Part shown: positions 19,192-27,934 of the stretch, piece after piece
How positions within the stretch are numbered: the first letter of the stretch is position 1
Layout of the letters: each line of letters begins with the position of its first letter
Assembly (NCBI GenBank): GCA_963794155.1
Contig: CAWCCX010000011.1
Coordinates: forward strand, 62,001-126,000
Source: Roseiarcus sp963794155
GTDB lineage: Bacteria > Pseudomonadota > Alphaproteobacteria > Rhizobiales > Beijerinckiaceae
Reading direction: 5' to 3'
Length of the DNA: 64,000 nt
Notes under the pieces: model-generated
What the model saw: only the letters and a program-made list of their open reading frames with translations
Told to the model about the DNA's origin: nothing
The model's database searches: none
Translations under genes and position numbers: made by a program

Positions 19192-20379
19192 ATGCGTATC
19201 GCGCGTGCCGGAGCGTTCCGCCTCCCCGCCCAGTTTCAGGTTTCGCGTACTGGCGGCGAGGCGAAACGCCCGGCCGCAATTGTTCGGACACTCGGCGACC
19301 ATCGCCCGCTTCAGCGCGATTCGATCCTGATCGGCGACTGCGTGGCCGAGATGACCCGGCTCCCCGAAGCCTCGGTCGATCTTGTCTTCGCCGATCCCCC
19401 TTACAACCTGCAGCTCGAGGGCGCGCTGTCGCGCCCCGACCAGAGTCTGGTCGACGCGGTCGACGACGCCTGGGACAAGTTCGCCGATTTCGCCGAATAT
19501 GACGCGTTCACCCGCGCCTGGCTGACCGCCGTCCGGCGGCTGATGAAGCCCTCAGCCACGATCGTCGTCATCGGCTCATACCACAACATCTTCCGCGTCG
19601 GCGCCATTCTCCAGGATCTCGGCTTCTGGATCCTCAATGACATCGTCTGGCGCAAAGCCAATCCGATGCCGAATTTCCGCGGCCGCCGCTTCACCAACGC
19701 CCACGAGACGATGATCTGGGCGGCGCGCAGCGCCGACGCCAAGGGCTATACGTTCAATTATGAGACCCTCAAGGCCGGCAACGAGGACTGCCAGGTGCGC
19801 TCCGACTGGTTCCTGCCGATCTGCTCCGGAGCCGAGCGGTTGAAGGACGAGACGGGACGCAAGGCTCATCCGACCCAAAAGCCCGAAGCGCTGCTGACGC
19901 GCCTCATCCTCGCCGCCTCCAACGCCGGCGATCTCGTTCTCGACCCGTTTTTCGGCTCCGGGACGACCGGGGTCGCCGCCCGCCGCCTCCACCGTTCGTT
20001 CATCGGCATCGAGCGCGACCCCGTTTACGCCGAAGCGGCGCGCCGGCGAATCGACGCGGTCGCGCCGTTGGCCGAAGAGGCGGTCGCGACCGCGCCGACG
20101 CGGCGCAGCGAGCCCAGGGTCGCCTTTGCGAGCGTGGTCGAAGCGGGGCTGGCGCAACCGGGGGAACGGCTGACCGACGCCGGGCGCCGTCACAGCGCAT
20201 TTGTCCGGGCCGACGGCGCCCTCGCCTTAGGCCCCGCCGTCGGCTCTATCCACAAGATCGGGGCGCTGGCGCAGGGGCTGCCGGCCTGCAACGGCTGGAC
20301 ATTTTGGCACATCGAACGCGCCGGCCGGCTAACGCCGATTGACGATCTGCGCGCAGCTATGCGCGCAGCGGCGGAGTAG
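19192..20379 (+). CDS. ccrM: Cell-cycle adenine DNA methyltransferase CcrM (GANTC)
   Basis: A 395-residue beta-class N6-adenine methyltransferase: catalytic DPPYNLQL (68-75) precedes the SAM-binding DPFFGSGTTG (to residue 260). The CcrM-specific C-terminal domain is visible (GSIHKIGALAQGLPACNGWTF). In alphaproteobacteria it methylates GANTC and couples transcription to replication. The first 35 residues look poorly conserved, so the true start could be internal; no strong ribosome site is seen. A GANTC site (GATTC) lies just inside the gene at about 19319. Confidence 0.92.
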   Translation: MRIARAGAFRLPAQFQVSRTGGEAKRPAAIVRTLGDHRPLQRDSILIGDCVAEMTRLPEASVDLVFADPPYNLQLEGALSRPDQSLVDAVDDAWDKFADFAEYDAFTRAWLTAVRRLMKPSATIVVIGSYHNIFRVGAILQDLGFWILNDIVWRKANPMPNFRGRRFTNAHETMIWAARSADAKGYTFNYETLKAGNEDCQVRSDWFLPICSGAERLKDETGRKAHPTQKPEALLTRLILAASNAGDLVLDPFFGSGTTGVAARRLHRSFIGIERDPVYAEAARRRIDAVAPLAEEAVATAPTRRSEPRVAFASVVEAGLAQPGERLTDAGRRHSAFVRADGALALGPAVGSIHKIGALAQGLPACNGWTFWHIERAGRLTPIDDLRAAMRAAAE

Positions 20380-20634
20380 AGCGGCGACGGGTCTGGCAAG
20401 CCTCGCGATCTCCTACGCCTTAAGACGCTAAGCTCGTTGGCCCGTTAAAGGTCAGCTGACCCACACCAGCTGGGATTCATGCGTCAAACGGGCGTGGCGG
20501 TGTGATCCCCGTCACAGACAGCGTATCCACGCCGCTGTATGTCCTGGCCTGTGGTGGGTCGTGGTTGGGATGTGGAATTCATCCGCATCTAACCGGGGCC
20601 ATCGGTCCACGGATTGCAACTGAGGGGAAAGGTA

Positions 20635-22356
20635 ATGACGTCCAGTCATTCAGTGGCCAATGACTACGTTCCGCTTGATGGCAGTGAGCGTCATCCGTCG
20701 CCAGGCGCGACGCGTGTCGGCCCCGCGGATCCTGCTGAGATGCTTGCCGTCACGATCGTGCTTCGCCGCCAACTCGACGGGTCGCAGCCGCCTGGCCACG
20801 ACGCCTTCATGACCACGCCGCCGGCGCCGCGCCGGCAAATCTCCAGTGACGAATTTGCGCGCCTCTACGGCGCCTCGCCACAGGACATCGACCAGGTCGG
20901 AACATTCGCAAAGAGTCATGGGCTTGATGTCCTCGAGACTCATGCAGACCGCCGGACCATGGTCGTGCGAGGCTCAGTGGCCCAGATGAACCGGGCCTTC
21001 GCCGTCGATCTCGGCCGCTATGAGCACTCCGCGAAATTCCACAGCAAAGGCGAACCTGAGAAAGAGAACTATCGCGGACGCGATGGCGTAATCAACATTC
21101 CCGCCTCCTTGCGGGGCATTGTCGTCGGCGTGTTTGGCCTCGATAATCGACGGGTCGGGGGCCGCAACCGCGCCCAGCCGCCTAACACCCATCCCCTTAC
21201 AATTCCCACGGTCTCCAAACTCTACAATTATCCGACGAATTCGGCGGCGGGCCAGACCATAGGGATCGTCTCGTTGTCAGGATACGCCCGCGCCGACATC
21301 ACAAAATTTTTCAAGTCTCTGCCCGGATACAAGCCCCCGACGATCAAAGACATCCTCATTGATGGCGCCACCAACCCGGGCCGCGATCAATATGGCGAGA
21401 CTACGCAGGATATCGACATCGCCGCCGCCTTCGCGCCAGGAGCCGCAGTCAACGTCTACATCAGCAAAGGCGACCAGCAGGGTTGGGTCGATACCATCAG
21501 CCGAGTCGCACATCCCGATCCGGCGGATAGTCCGTGCGCTGTGCTCTCGAGCAGCTGGTTCATCTGTGATGGGGATGATCCCGCAGGGATGACAAAATTT
21601 GGCGTCACTGACGCCTTCATTAATGCTGTCAGCAACGCCTTCCAAGACGCCGCTCTCCAGGGGGTCACGGTATGCATCGCTACCGGTGACCGCGGCACCG
21701 ATTCCAACGTGGGCGACGGCAAGGTGCATGTGCAGTACCCAGCCAGCGACCCGTGGGTGCTCGCGGTCGGAGGCACGACCATCGGCAACGTTAGCGGCTC
21801 ATCCTTCGACGAGTACGTCTGGAACGATCCGGATCAGAATAATTGGGGCACAACCGGTGGAGGCGTCAGCACGAGGTTCCCCGTACCAAGCTACCAAGCA
21901 AACATAAAGGTTCCCGCCTCGCTGAATGACGCGACCCATCGCGGGCGCGCTCTGCCCGACGTTGCGGGCAACGCCAACATCGCGAGCGGCTATTCGGGCA
22001 TAGTGGTCGGCGGTTCAACCGGGAATCCTGGCAACGGCACCAGCGCGTCGGCCCCGCAATGGGCGGGCCTCATCGCTGTCATGAACGCTGCGCTCGGCGT
22101 CAACCTCGGCTTCGTCAATCCGGCCCTCTATAAGCTCGCGGGCGCCGGCTTCCGCGATATCGTTCCGGGCGTGGGGCCTAAGGACAACGCCAACGCGGGC
22201 GCTCCCGGTTATCCGGCCGGGCAAGGATGGGACGCCTGCAGCGGCTGGGGCAGTCCGGACGGCCAGACGCTGCTCGCCAAGCTGCGGCCGATTTACACCA
22301 GCAGCCCAATTGCACAGGCAAAACGAACACGGACACATCCTGCCCGGATAACGTGA
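20635..22356 (+). CDS. S53 family (sedolisin/kumamolisin-like) serine-carboxyl peptidase
   Basis: A 573-residue acid peptidase. Residues 1 to about 185 form the pro-kumamolisin activation domain (SSDEFARLYGASPQDIDQV; GIVVGVFGLDNR). The catalytic domain has E255 and D259 (GETTQDIDIAAAFAPGA), the oxyanion region (SSSWFICDGDDPAG) and nucleophile S470 (GTSASAPQWAGL). The C-terminal calcium site is GFRDIVPGVG through DACSGWGSPDG. The ATG at 20635 has AGGGGAAAGG immediately upstream. No classical signal peptide is evident, as in many family members; self-processing of the pro-domain is expected. Confidence 0.88.
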   Translation: MTSSHSVANDYVPLDGSERHPSPGATRVGPADPAEMLAVTIVLRRQLDGSQPPGHDAFMTTPPAPRRQISSDEFARLYGASPQDIDQVGTFAKSHGLDVLETHADRRTMVVRGSVAQMNRAFAVDLGRYEHSAKFHSKGEPEKENYRGRDGVINIPASLRGIVVGVFGLDNRRVGGRNRAQPPNTHPLTIPTVSKLYNYPTNSAAGQTIGIVSLSGYARADITKFFKSLPGYKPPTIKDILIDGATNPGRDQYGETTQDIDIAAAFAPGAAVNVYISKGDQQGWVDTISRVAHPDPADSPCAVLSSSWFICDGDDPAGMTKFGVTDAFINAVSNAFQDAALQGVTVCIATGDRGTDSNVGDGKVHVQYPASDPWVLAVGGTTIGNVSGSSFDEYVWNDPDQNNWGTTGGGVSTRFPVPSYQANIKVPASLNDATHRGRALPDVAGNANIASGYSGIVVGGSTGNPGNGTSASAPQWAGLIAVMNAALGVNLGFVNPALYKLAGAGFRDIVPGVGPKDNANAGAPGYPAGQGWDACSGWGSPDGQTLLAKLRPIYTSSPIAQAKRTRTHPARIT

Positions 22357-22446
22357 ACGGCGGCGGCGCTCGCCCCCGCTCTTGAAGAAGAATTGACAGG
22401 CTAGGAAAGAATAGGCCCGCTCCAGCGCGACCCGCGATCTAGGCCC

Positions 22447-23394
22447 CTACCGCTTGGGCGTGGCCTTTTTCCTCTTCGGCGCTCCGAAATCGCTCGCGCG
22501 CAGGAGGAACACTTCTCCGCTCGTCTCCTCGGTGTCGAGCCATACGAACGGAAGATGTGGGAAGCCGCGCTCCAGCAACGCCCGACCGCCTCCGACTTCG
22601 CACACAATGATCCCCCCTGCGGTCAGATGGGCCGGCGCTTCGCTCAGGATCCGGCGCACGATGTCGAGCCCGTCGGCTCCGCCGGCATGCGCGATTCGCG
22701 GTTCGGCCGCGAATTCGGGCGGGAATTCCGCGATCGTCGCCGCGTCGACATAGGGGGGGTTGGCAAGGATCAGGTCGTAGCGGGCATTCTTGACCGGGGC
22801 GAACAGATCGCCTCGATTGAGCAGGACGCGTTCGGAGAGCCCGTGCTCCTCAACGTTGCGCTTGGCGACTTCGAGGGCGTCAGCCGAACAATCGACTGCT
22901 TCCACCCGGGCGTTTGGAAAGACCCGGGTGGCGAGGATGGCGAGCGAGCCGCCGCCGGTGCAAAGATCGAGCGCAGAGGCGATGCGCTGAGGATCGCCGG
23001 TCAGCGCGTTGTCCTCGGCGAACGCGGTCATCAGCAGCTCGCCGATCAGGCTGCGCGGGACGATGACCCGCTCGTCGACATAGAACGGCACGCCCTGAAT
23101 ATAGGCGCGGTTGAGCAGATAGGCGGCGGGCTTGCGGGTCGTCGCCCGCGCTTCGATCAGATTGGAGAGCCGCGCCCGCTCGTGGCGGGTGAGCTTGGCG
23201 TCGAGAAACGGATCGAGCAGATCGATCGGCAGCTTGAGGCCCTCGAGGATGAGAAAAGCGGCTTCGTCGAGCGCGGTCGTCGCGCCATGACCGAAGGCGA
23301 GGCCGGCGGCGAGAAAGCGGCCGACGGCGTAACGTAGCCAGTCACGCGGGGTGAGGAACGTTTCGATCCGCTCGTCGCGCTCAGCGTCAGACAA
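22447..23394 (-). CDS. prmB: Ribosomal protein L3 N5-glutamine methyltransferase PrmB
   Basis: A 315-residue class I SAM methyltransferase of the PrmB/HemK family. It shows the helical N-terminus, IVPRSLIGELL, the SAM motif ALDLCTGGGSLAILAT, and the substrate-Gln motif NPPYV in LILANPPYVDA. VPRS and the overall length favour PrmB over PrmC. It is transcribed convergently with the peptidase gene; a small secreted-protein gene lies directly upstream on the same strand. Confidence 0.88.
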   Translation of the reverse strand: MSDAERDERIETFLTPRDWLRYAVGRFLAAGLAFGHGATTALDEAAFLILEGLKLPIDLLDPFLDAKLTRHERARLSNLIEARATTRKPAAYLLNRAYIQGVPFYVDERVIVPRSLIGELLMTAFAEDNALTGDPQRIASALDLCTGGGSLAILATRVFPNARVEAVDCSADALEVAKRNVEEHGLSERVLLNRGDLFAPVKNARYDLILANPPYVDAATIAEFPPEFAAEPRIAHAGGADGLDIVRRILSEAPAHLTAGGIIVCEVGGGRALLERGFPHLPFVWLDTEETSGEVFLLRASDFGAPKRKKATPKR

Positions 23395-23418
23395 GGACGG
23401 CGGCGTCCGGGTCGCCGC

Positions 23419-23730
23419 TCATACGCCGCTTCTGCACTCGCGCAGGAAGCGCTTGCGCGGCTTGCCCTGCAGCGCCCCGGCGTCGGCCTTTTGGGCGCAT
23501 TCGATGGACCTGGCTGATCGCGCGGCCGGGTCTTGCTCGGCGGCGGGAAGGGGAACGGAATTTGGCTTCATGTCTGCGACGCCGGTGGACGCGGCGGCGC
23601 CGGACGAACTGCCGCCGGAGGAGGTTGCCATGCCTGCTGTTGAGGTCTGCGCCGCAGCGCCGGAAGGCACGCCCGTTTCCGAAGCGGCAATAGCGAGCGC
23701 GCAGGCGCAAACCAGGGTCGTGATTCGCAT
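23419..23730 (-). CDS. Small secreted PsiF-repeat-like protein
   Basis: A 103-residue protein with an N-terminal signal peptide (ITTLVCACALAIAASET), a Ser/Gly/Ala-rich disordered middle, and a C-terminal ECAQKADAGALQGKPRKRFL followed by REC. That ending matches the PsiF repeat: two Cys spaced about 21 residues with a basic R-K-R-F motif. PsiF is induced by phosphate starvation in enterobacteria; the molecular function is unknown. The ribosome site is weak. Confidence 0.6.
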   Translation of the reverse strand: MRITTLVCACALAIAASETGVPSGAAAQTSTAGMATSSGGSSSGAAASTGVADMKPNSVPLPAAEQDPAARSARSIECAQKADAGALQGKPRKRFLRECRSGV

Positions 23731-23991
23731 CAGCTCAGGTATTCCCGCCGTCGACTATGGTTCATCCGACCCCGGCGCAAGCTATAAGGGCAGCGGCGGA
23801 ATTTTCAAGCCAAGCGGATCCGCCGGCTGCGGCGCAACCATCGAAATTTCGACGCGGCGTGACCCATCGGAACGAGCGCCAATGCCCTCCTCGTCCATGC
23901 GAGACATCGCCGAGCTCTTTCCCGTCTTCCGCGCCGCCTTCGTCCTCGCCGAGCGCGCGATCGACGACTTTGCGCTTGCGCGCGCTCCGGA

Positions 23992-24019
23992 TTAGACATA
24001 AAGATATGTTTATGTCTAA
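23992..24019. promoter_or_regulatory. Perfect 11-bp palindrome over the sahR-like start codon
   Basis: TTAGACATAAA (23992-24002), a 6-base centre GATATG, and TTTATGTCTAA (24009-24019) form a perfect inverted repeat. It covers the probable start codons of the ArsR-methyltransferase gene (ATG at 24006 and 24012). From memory the core resembles operators attributed to SahR-type regulators of the SAM cycle. An autoregulatory operator is the likely role (inference). Confidence 0.7.
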
Positions 24020-25025
24020 CGAACGCTTAGCCTGGCCGATCGCCTTTCCGGCCCTGCTCGCCGGCCTCGAAGCGGCCGGCGAAGAGACGAGACTCCGCGT
24101 CCTCTGTCTGCTCGACGCCGCGGAACTCACGGTGAGCGAGCTGGTCGCCATCCTCGGCCAGTCGCAGCCGCGCGTATCGCGCCATCTCAAGCTCCTGGTC
24201 GAGGCGGGTCTCGCCACCCGGCAGCGGGAGGGCGCCTGGGCCTTCTTTCGCCTCGCCGAACCGGGCGGGGCGCTGGCGCGCGATTGGCTTCGCCGTCTTG
24301 ATCCGGCGGATCCCACGGTCAGCGCCGACCGCGCCCGGCTCGAAGTCGCGCGCGAGGCGCGGCGTAAGCAGGCGGCGGCCTATTTTGCCTCCCGCGCCGC
24401 TGACTGGGACCAGATCCGCGCCCTGCACGCGCCGGAGGAGCGGGTGGAGGCGGCGCTGATCGCGATGATCGGCTCGATCCCGTACCGCAACCTGCTCGAT
24501 CTCGGCACCGGCACCGGCCGGATGCTCGAGCTTCTGGCGCCCCGCGCGTCGCGCGCCGTCGGCGTCGATCAGAGCGCGGCGATGCTGGCCCTCGCCCGTA
24601 GCCGGATCGACGAGGCCGGCCTGCGCCAGGTCTCGCTGCGCCAGGGTGACATCTACGCCCCGCCGGTCGAGCGCAACGCCTATGATCTCGTCGTCATCCA
24701 CCAGGTGCTGCACTTCCTCGACGATCCGGCGCGGGCGCTGAGCGAAGCGGCGCGGGCGCTCGCCCCCGGGGGCCGGCTCGCGGTCGTGGATTTCGACGCC
24801 CATGACCAGGAATTCCTGCGCGACGAATTCGCCCACCGGCGGCTCGGCTTCTCCGTTCAGGAGGTTCAGGGCTTCCTGGTCGAGGCAGGCCTCGCCAACG
24901 TTCGCTTCGACCGCGTGCCGCCGGCCAAGGGCGAGGCGGGCAAGCTGACGGTCGCGCTGTGGATCGCCGAGGATCCTCGCGTCATTTCCAATTCGTTCCC
25001 GAAGAGCGACGTGGAGTTCGCCTGA
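24012..25025 (+). CDS. ArsR-family regulator fused to SAM methyltransferase (SahR-like)
   Basis: A 337-residue two-domain protein. Residues 1 to about 90 form an ArsR winged helix (ETRLRVLCLLDAAELTVSEL; LGQSQPRVSRHLKLL). Residues 130 to 320 form a class I methyltransferase (NLLDLGTGTGRMLELLAP; YDLVVIHQVLHFLDDP; LAPGGRLAVVDFDAHD). Fused ArsR-methyltransferase proteins linked to metF are the alphaproteobacterial SahR type, thought to sense S-adenosylhomocysteine/SAM. The metF gene follows with a one-base overlap (TGATG). ATG 24006 is an alternative start two codons earlier; neither has a ribosome site and both lie inside the palindrome, so the message may be leaderless. Confidence 0.8.
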   Translation: MSNERLAWPIAFPALLAGLEAAGEETRLRVLCLLDAAELTVSELVAILGQSQPRVSRHLKLLVEAGLATRQREGAWAFFRLAEPGGALARDWLRRLDPADPTVSADRARLEVAREARRKQAAAYFASRAADWDQIRALHAPEERVEAALIAMIGSIPYRNLLDLGTGTGRMLELLAPRASRAVGVDQSAAMLALARSRIDEAGLRQVSLRQGDIYAPPVERNAYDLVVIHQVLHFLDDPARALSEAARALAPGGRLAVVDFDAHDQEFLRDEFAHRRLGFSVQEVQGFLVEAGLANVRFDRVPPAKGEAGKLTVALWIAEDPRVISNSFPKSDVEFA

Positions 25026-25966
25026 TGGCCGCGAAACCAGTGCCGTTGAGCCGCGCCGGCGCGCGGGTTCAGGTTTCGTTTGAGTTCTTCCCGCCCAAGA
25101 CCCCGGAGATGGAGGCCAACCTGTGGGAGGCCGCGACTCGGCTTGAGCCGCTCGATCCCGCCTTCGTCTCGGTCACCTACGGCGCCGGCGGCTCGACCCG
25201 AGAGCGCACCCATGCGCTGGTCGAGCGGATCGCGCGCGAGACGACGATGAAGCCCGCGGCGCACCTTACCTGCGTCGGCGCCTCGAAGGACGAAATCCAA
25301 ACCACGCTCCGCGCCTATCACTCAGCCGGCGTCCGCCATATCGTGGCGCTGCGCGGCGATCCGCCGACCGGCTTCGACGCCCCTTACGAGGCTGCGCCTG
25401 ACGGCTATCGGTCGACCGCCGATCTGGTCGCCGACGCCCGGCGGATCGCCGATTTCGAAGTCTCGGTCGGAACCTATCCCGAGCAGCACCCGCAGAGCCC
25501 GAACCTCCTGCACGACATCGAGATCCTCAAGCAGAAGGTCGACGCTGGAGCGACCCGGGCGATCACCCAGTTCTTCTTCGATAACTCTGTCTATTTCCGC
25601 TTTCTCGACGTCGCCGCCGCGGCGGGGATCAAGGTTCCGATCGTGCCGGGCGTCTTTCCGGTGCAGAATTTCAAGCAGACCGCCAATTTCGCCCGCCGCA
25701 CCGGGGCCAGCGTTCCGCAATGGCTCGCTGACCGGTTCGAGGGCCTCGAGGACGACCCCGCAACGCGGCGGCTGGTCGCCGCCGCCGTCTGCGCCGAGCA
25801 GGTGATCGGCCTGATCGACCACGGGGTCGAGGAACTGCACTTCTACACCATGAACCGCGCCGACCTGGTGTTCGCCATCTGCCACCTTGTGGGCCTCCGC
25901 CCCAGGCCCGCGTCAGGCGCATTCGAGCGCCCCGAGCGGGAACCGGCGCGCCGGCGCGCTTGGTGA
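25025..25966 (+). CDS. metF: Methylenetetrahydrofolate reductase
   Basis: A 313-residue FAD enzyme reducing 5,10-methylene-THF to 5-methyl-THF for methionine synthesis. Signatures are VSFEFFPPKTPEME, FVSVTYGAGGSTRERT, HLTCVGASKDE, IVALRGDPPTG and RAITQFFFDNSVYFRF. The ATG is fused to the regulator's stop (TGATG), placing metF under the same operator. The length is typical for a bacterial MetF. Confidence 0.93.
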   Translation: MAAKPVPLSRAGARVQVSFEFFPPKTPEMEANLWEAATRLEPLDPAFVSVTYGAGGSTRERTHALVERIARETTMKPAAHLTCVGASKDEIQTTLRAYHSAGVRHIVALRGDPPTGFDAPYEAAPDGYRSTADLVADARRIADFEVSVGTYPEQHPQSPNLLHDIEILKQKVDAGATRAITQFFFDNSVYFRFLDVAAAAGIKVPIVPGVFPVQNFKQTANFARRTGASVPQWLADRFEGLEDDPATRRLVAAAVCAEQVIGLIDHGVEELHFYTMNRADLVFAICHLVGLRPRPASGAFERPEREPARRRAW

Positions 25967-26150
25967 CGGGCCTCCGCCCTGCGCAGGGGTGGAGAACTCT
26001 CGCCGTGGTTAACCAATCCTTGCGAAAGCCTTGAGAGCTGACGTCCCGGCGTTGACTTGCGTTTCTCTTTTTCGCACCATGAACAAAACAAGAACACTAC
26101 CGCGAAGACCCGAAGGCGCCCTGGCCCGGGTCGCGCTCGCGAAAGATCCC

Positions 26151-26172
26151 AGTGTCGCCAGTGTTCGAGTGT
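26151..26172 (+). repeat. Three direct AGTGT repeats just upstream of luxI
   Basis: AGTGT occurs at 26151-26155, 26160-26164 and 26168-26172, spaced 9 and 8 bases, immediately before the luxI ribosome site (AAAAGGAG). There is no clear 20-bp lux box in this upstream region. The repeats could be a regulatory site or chance. Confidence 0.35.
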
Positions 26173-26191
26173 GAAAAGGAGTGATTTCGCG

Positions 26192-26830
26192 ATGTTGAAG
26201 CTGATCGAAGGTTCCTGCGCCTCATTCTTCCCCAAGGAAATCGACGCGATGTTCCGCAACCGGGCGGAGACCTTTTCCGGCCGGCTCGGCTGGCAGGTCG
26301 TGGTCAAGGACGGTTATGAGCGGGACAGTTTCGATGATGCAAACCCGTTGTATCTCGTATCGGTCGATCCGGAAACCGAAGAATACTGGGGCTCGCTCAG
26401 GCTTCTGCCGACCACCGGCCCAAACATGCTGCGCGACGTTTTCCCGCAGTTGCTTGATGGAGACTTCATCGAGAGCGCCACGATCTGGGAAAGCTCACGA
26501 ATCTGCGCAATCGCCGCGCCCGGCCAGCCCGAGCGAAGCAAGAGCGGCGTCAATCGTGTCCTGAGCGAACTCATTTTGGGCATCGGCGAAGTTGCGGTCG
26601 TCGCGGGCCTCACTCAGATCGTTTCGGTGTTCGACGCCAGAATTTTTCGCATTCTGAGGGCCGCCGGATGCAATCCCCAGATCATCGGCGCCCCGCAGCG
26701 AATCGGCGACGCCATGAGCCACGTCGGTCTTTTCGACACCGGCGAGGGTCCGCTCCAGGCGTTCCGGGCCGCTTTGGGCATCGGGGATTCGGTCCTTGCT
26801 CCCGGCGCGAGAGAACTGGCCTTCGCCTAA
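26192..26830 (+). CDS. LuxI-family acyl-homoserine-lactone synthase
   Basis: A 212-residue autoinducer synthase with all family-invariant residues: R24, F28 and W34 (RNRAETFSGRLGW), D45 and D48 (YERDSFDDANPLYL), R70 (GSLRLLPTTGPNML), F84, E100 and R103 (IWESSRIC). It joins an acyl donor to SAM to make the signal; the acyl chain cannot be told from sequence. The ATG at 26192 lies about 10 bases after AAAAGGAG. A TTGACT hexamer at 26052-26057 could be a -35. The cognate LuxR lies downstream, separated by a small gene. Confidence 0.92.
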   Translation: MLKLIEGSCASFFPKEIDAMFRNRAETFSGRLGWQVVVKDGYERDSFDDANPLYLVSVDPETEEYWGSLRLLPTTGPNMLRDVFPQLLDGDFIESATIWESSRICAIAAPGQPERSKSGVNRVLSELILGIGEVAVVAGLTQIVSVFDARIFRILRAAGCNPQIIGAPQRIGDAMSHVGLFDTGEGPLQAFRAALGIGDSVLAPGARELAFA

Positions 26831-26941
26831 GGGCGGCGGCGCGATGTTCCTGTTTTGTTGTCTACAAGTCTGTTGATTGTCATTCCGCCTTTACGTCATC
26901 ACACTGCCATTCGAGCAGAGAATCAAGGTTGGGAGGGTCGA

Positions 26942-27166
26942 TTGGCCAAGAAAACGAAAAAGCGCGCCCCGAAGCCCGAAGAAGCGAAGACGCACGTTGG
27001 AGAATTAAACCTGTCTCCCTGCGAGGCGCGCAGGTTGTATTCCATATGTGTCGAATTGCTCGAATTGTGCACTCATGTTTCAGGAAGAATAGACCCTCAA
27101 GCCGGCTATATGGTGGCGCACGCCCGCGATGAAGTGATGGCTGGAATCTTCGATGTCAGACCTTAG
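26942..27166 (+). CDS. Small conserved-looking protein between luxI and luxR
   Basis: A predicted 74-residue protein starting at TTG 26942, with a strong ribosome site GGGAGGG (26931-26937). A lysine-rich start (KKTKKRAPKPEEAKTH) is followed by a compact helical part: LSPCEARRLYSICVELLELC, then HVSGRIDPQAGYMVAHARDE. It overlaps the start of luxR by 14 bases, so luxR is probably translated by coupling. No recognised domain. The context suggests a role linked to quorum sensing, such as modulation of the LuxR protein, but that is only inference from position. Confidence 0.6.
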   Translation: MAKKTKKRAPKPEEAKTHVGELNLSPCEARRLYSICVELLELCTHVSGRIDPQAGYMVAHARDEVMAGIFDVRP

Positions 27167-27923
27167 CTTTCTGTCAAGCGCTATCGGCAAGTTCGAATCG
27201 GCGACGGCGCGCCTGACCGACACGATCCTCGGCGAATTTGATCGTGATCTCTCCGAGACCCTGCGAGCCGTCGCCTCCGACCTTGGTCTTTCTCATATCG
27301 CCTATTTGCGGCTCTCGCCGGACAAGAGCGCCGATGTTTGTCTTCTCGTCGCCGTCGTCACCTATTCAAGGCTCTGGCAGCACCGATACTTCGTGAAGAA
27401 GTATATGTCGAATGACCCGGTGATTTCCTACGGCCGGCAAGCGGTCGCGCCATTCGACTGGACGACCCTGCCTCTCGACGACGCGGCGACGGGGGCGTTC
27501 TTCGCCGACGCCCTCAATCACAGCGTTGGACGCAACGGCCTTTCCATCCCGTTGAGGAACCGGCGCGGCGTTTTCGCGCTCGTCTCCTTCACCAGCGACC
27601 TTTCGCGCGACGAATGGGAAACCTACAAGGCGAGCCATATGAAAAGGCTCCAGCTGTTGTCGGTCCTGATCGATTCGGCCGCCAACATCAATTTCAAATT
27701 GCCGCCGGTTCCGGTTCCCTTGTCGAGCCGGGAAGAGCAGTGCCTGCTCTGGGCGGCGCGGGGAAAGACCTACCAGGAGATCGCCGAAATCCTCGGTGTG
27801 GCGTTTGGCAGCGTGAAAACCCATCTCGACGGCGCGCGCCGCAAATTGCGCTGCGTGAACCTGACCCATGCGGCCGCGGTCGCATTCGCGACCGGCGTCA
27901 TCCCGGCCCAGGCGCTGAAGTAA
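27153..27923 (+). CDS. LuxR-family quorum-sensing transcriptional regulator
   Basis: A 256-residue regulator. The N-terminal autoinducer-binding domain has the conserved ligand residues W75, Y79 (LWQHRYFVKKYMSNDPV), D88-P89 and W103. The C-terminal GerE-type HTH begins near residue 189 (LSSREEQCLLWAARGKTYQE; EILGVAFGSVKTHLDGARRK). Adjacent to a luxI gene on the same strand, so it is the likely receptor for the signal made by the enzyme at 26192-26830. The ATG lies inside the end of the small upstream gene. Confidence 0.9.
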   Translation: MSDLSFLSSAIGKFESATARLTDTILGEFDRDLSETLRAVASDLGLSHIAYLRLSPDKSADVCLLVAVVTYSRLWQHRYFVKKYMSNDPVISYGRQAVAPFDWTTLPLDDAATGAFFADALNHSVGRNGLSIPLRNRRGVFALVSFTSDLSRDEWETYKASHMKRLQLLSVLIDSAANINFKLPPVPVPLSSREEQCLLWAARGKTYQEIAEILGVAFGSVKTHLDGARRKLRCVNLTHAAAVAFATGVIPAQALK

Positions 27924-27934
27924 GCCCGTGCGGC

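Noticed and set aside
23882..23995. A possible short upstream peptide containing DIAELFPVFRAAFVLAERAI before the sahR-like gene
   Set aside because: It reads like protein and ends next to the operator, but is too short, without a ribosome site, and no known family supports it.
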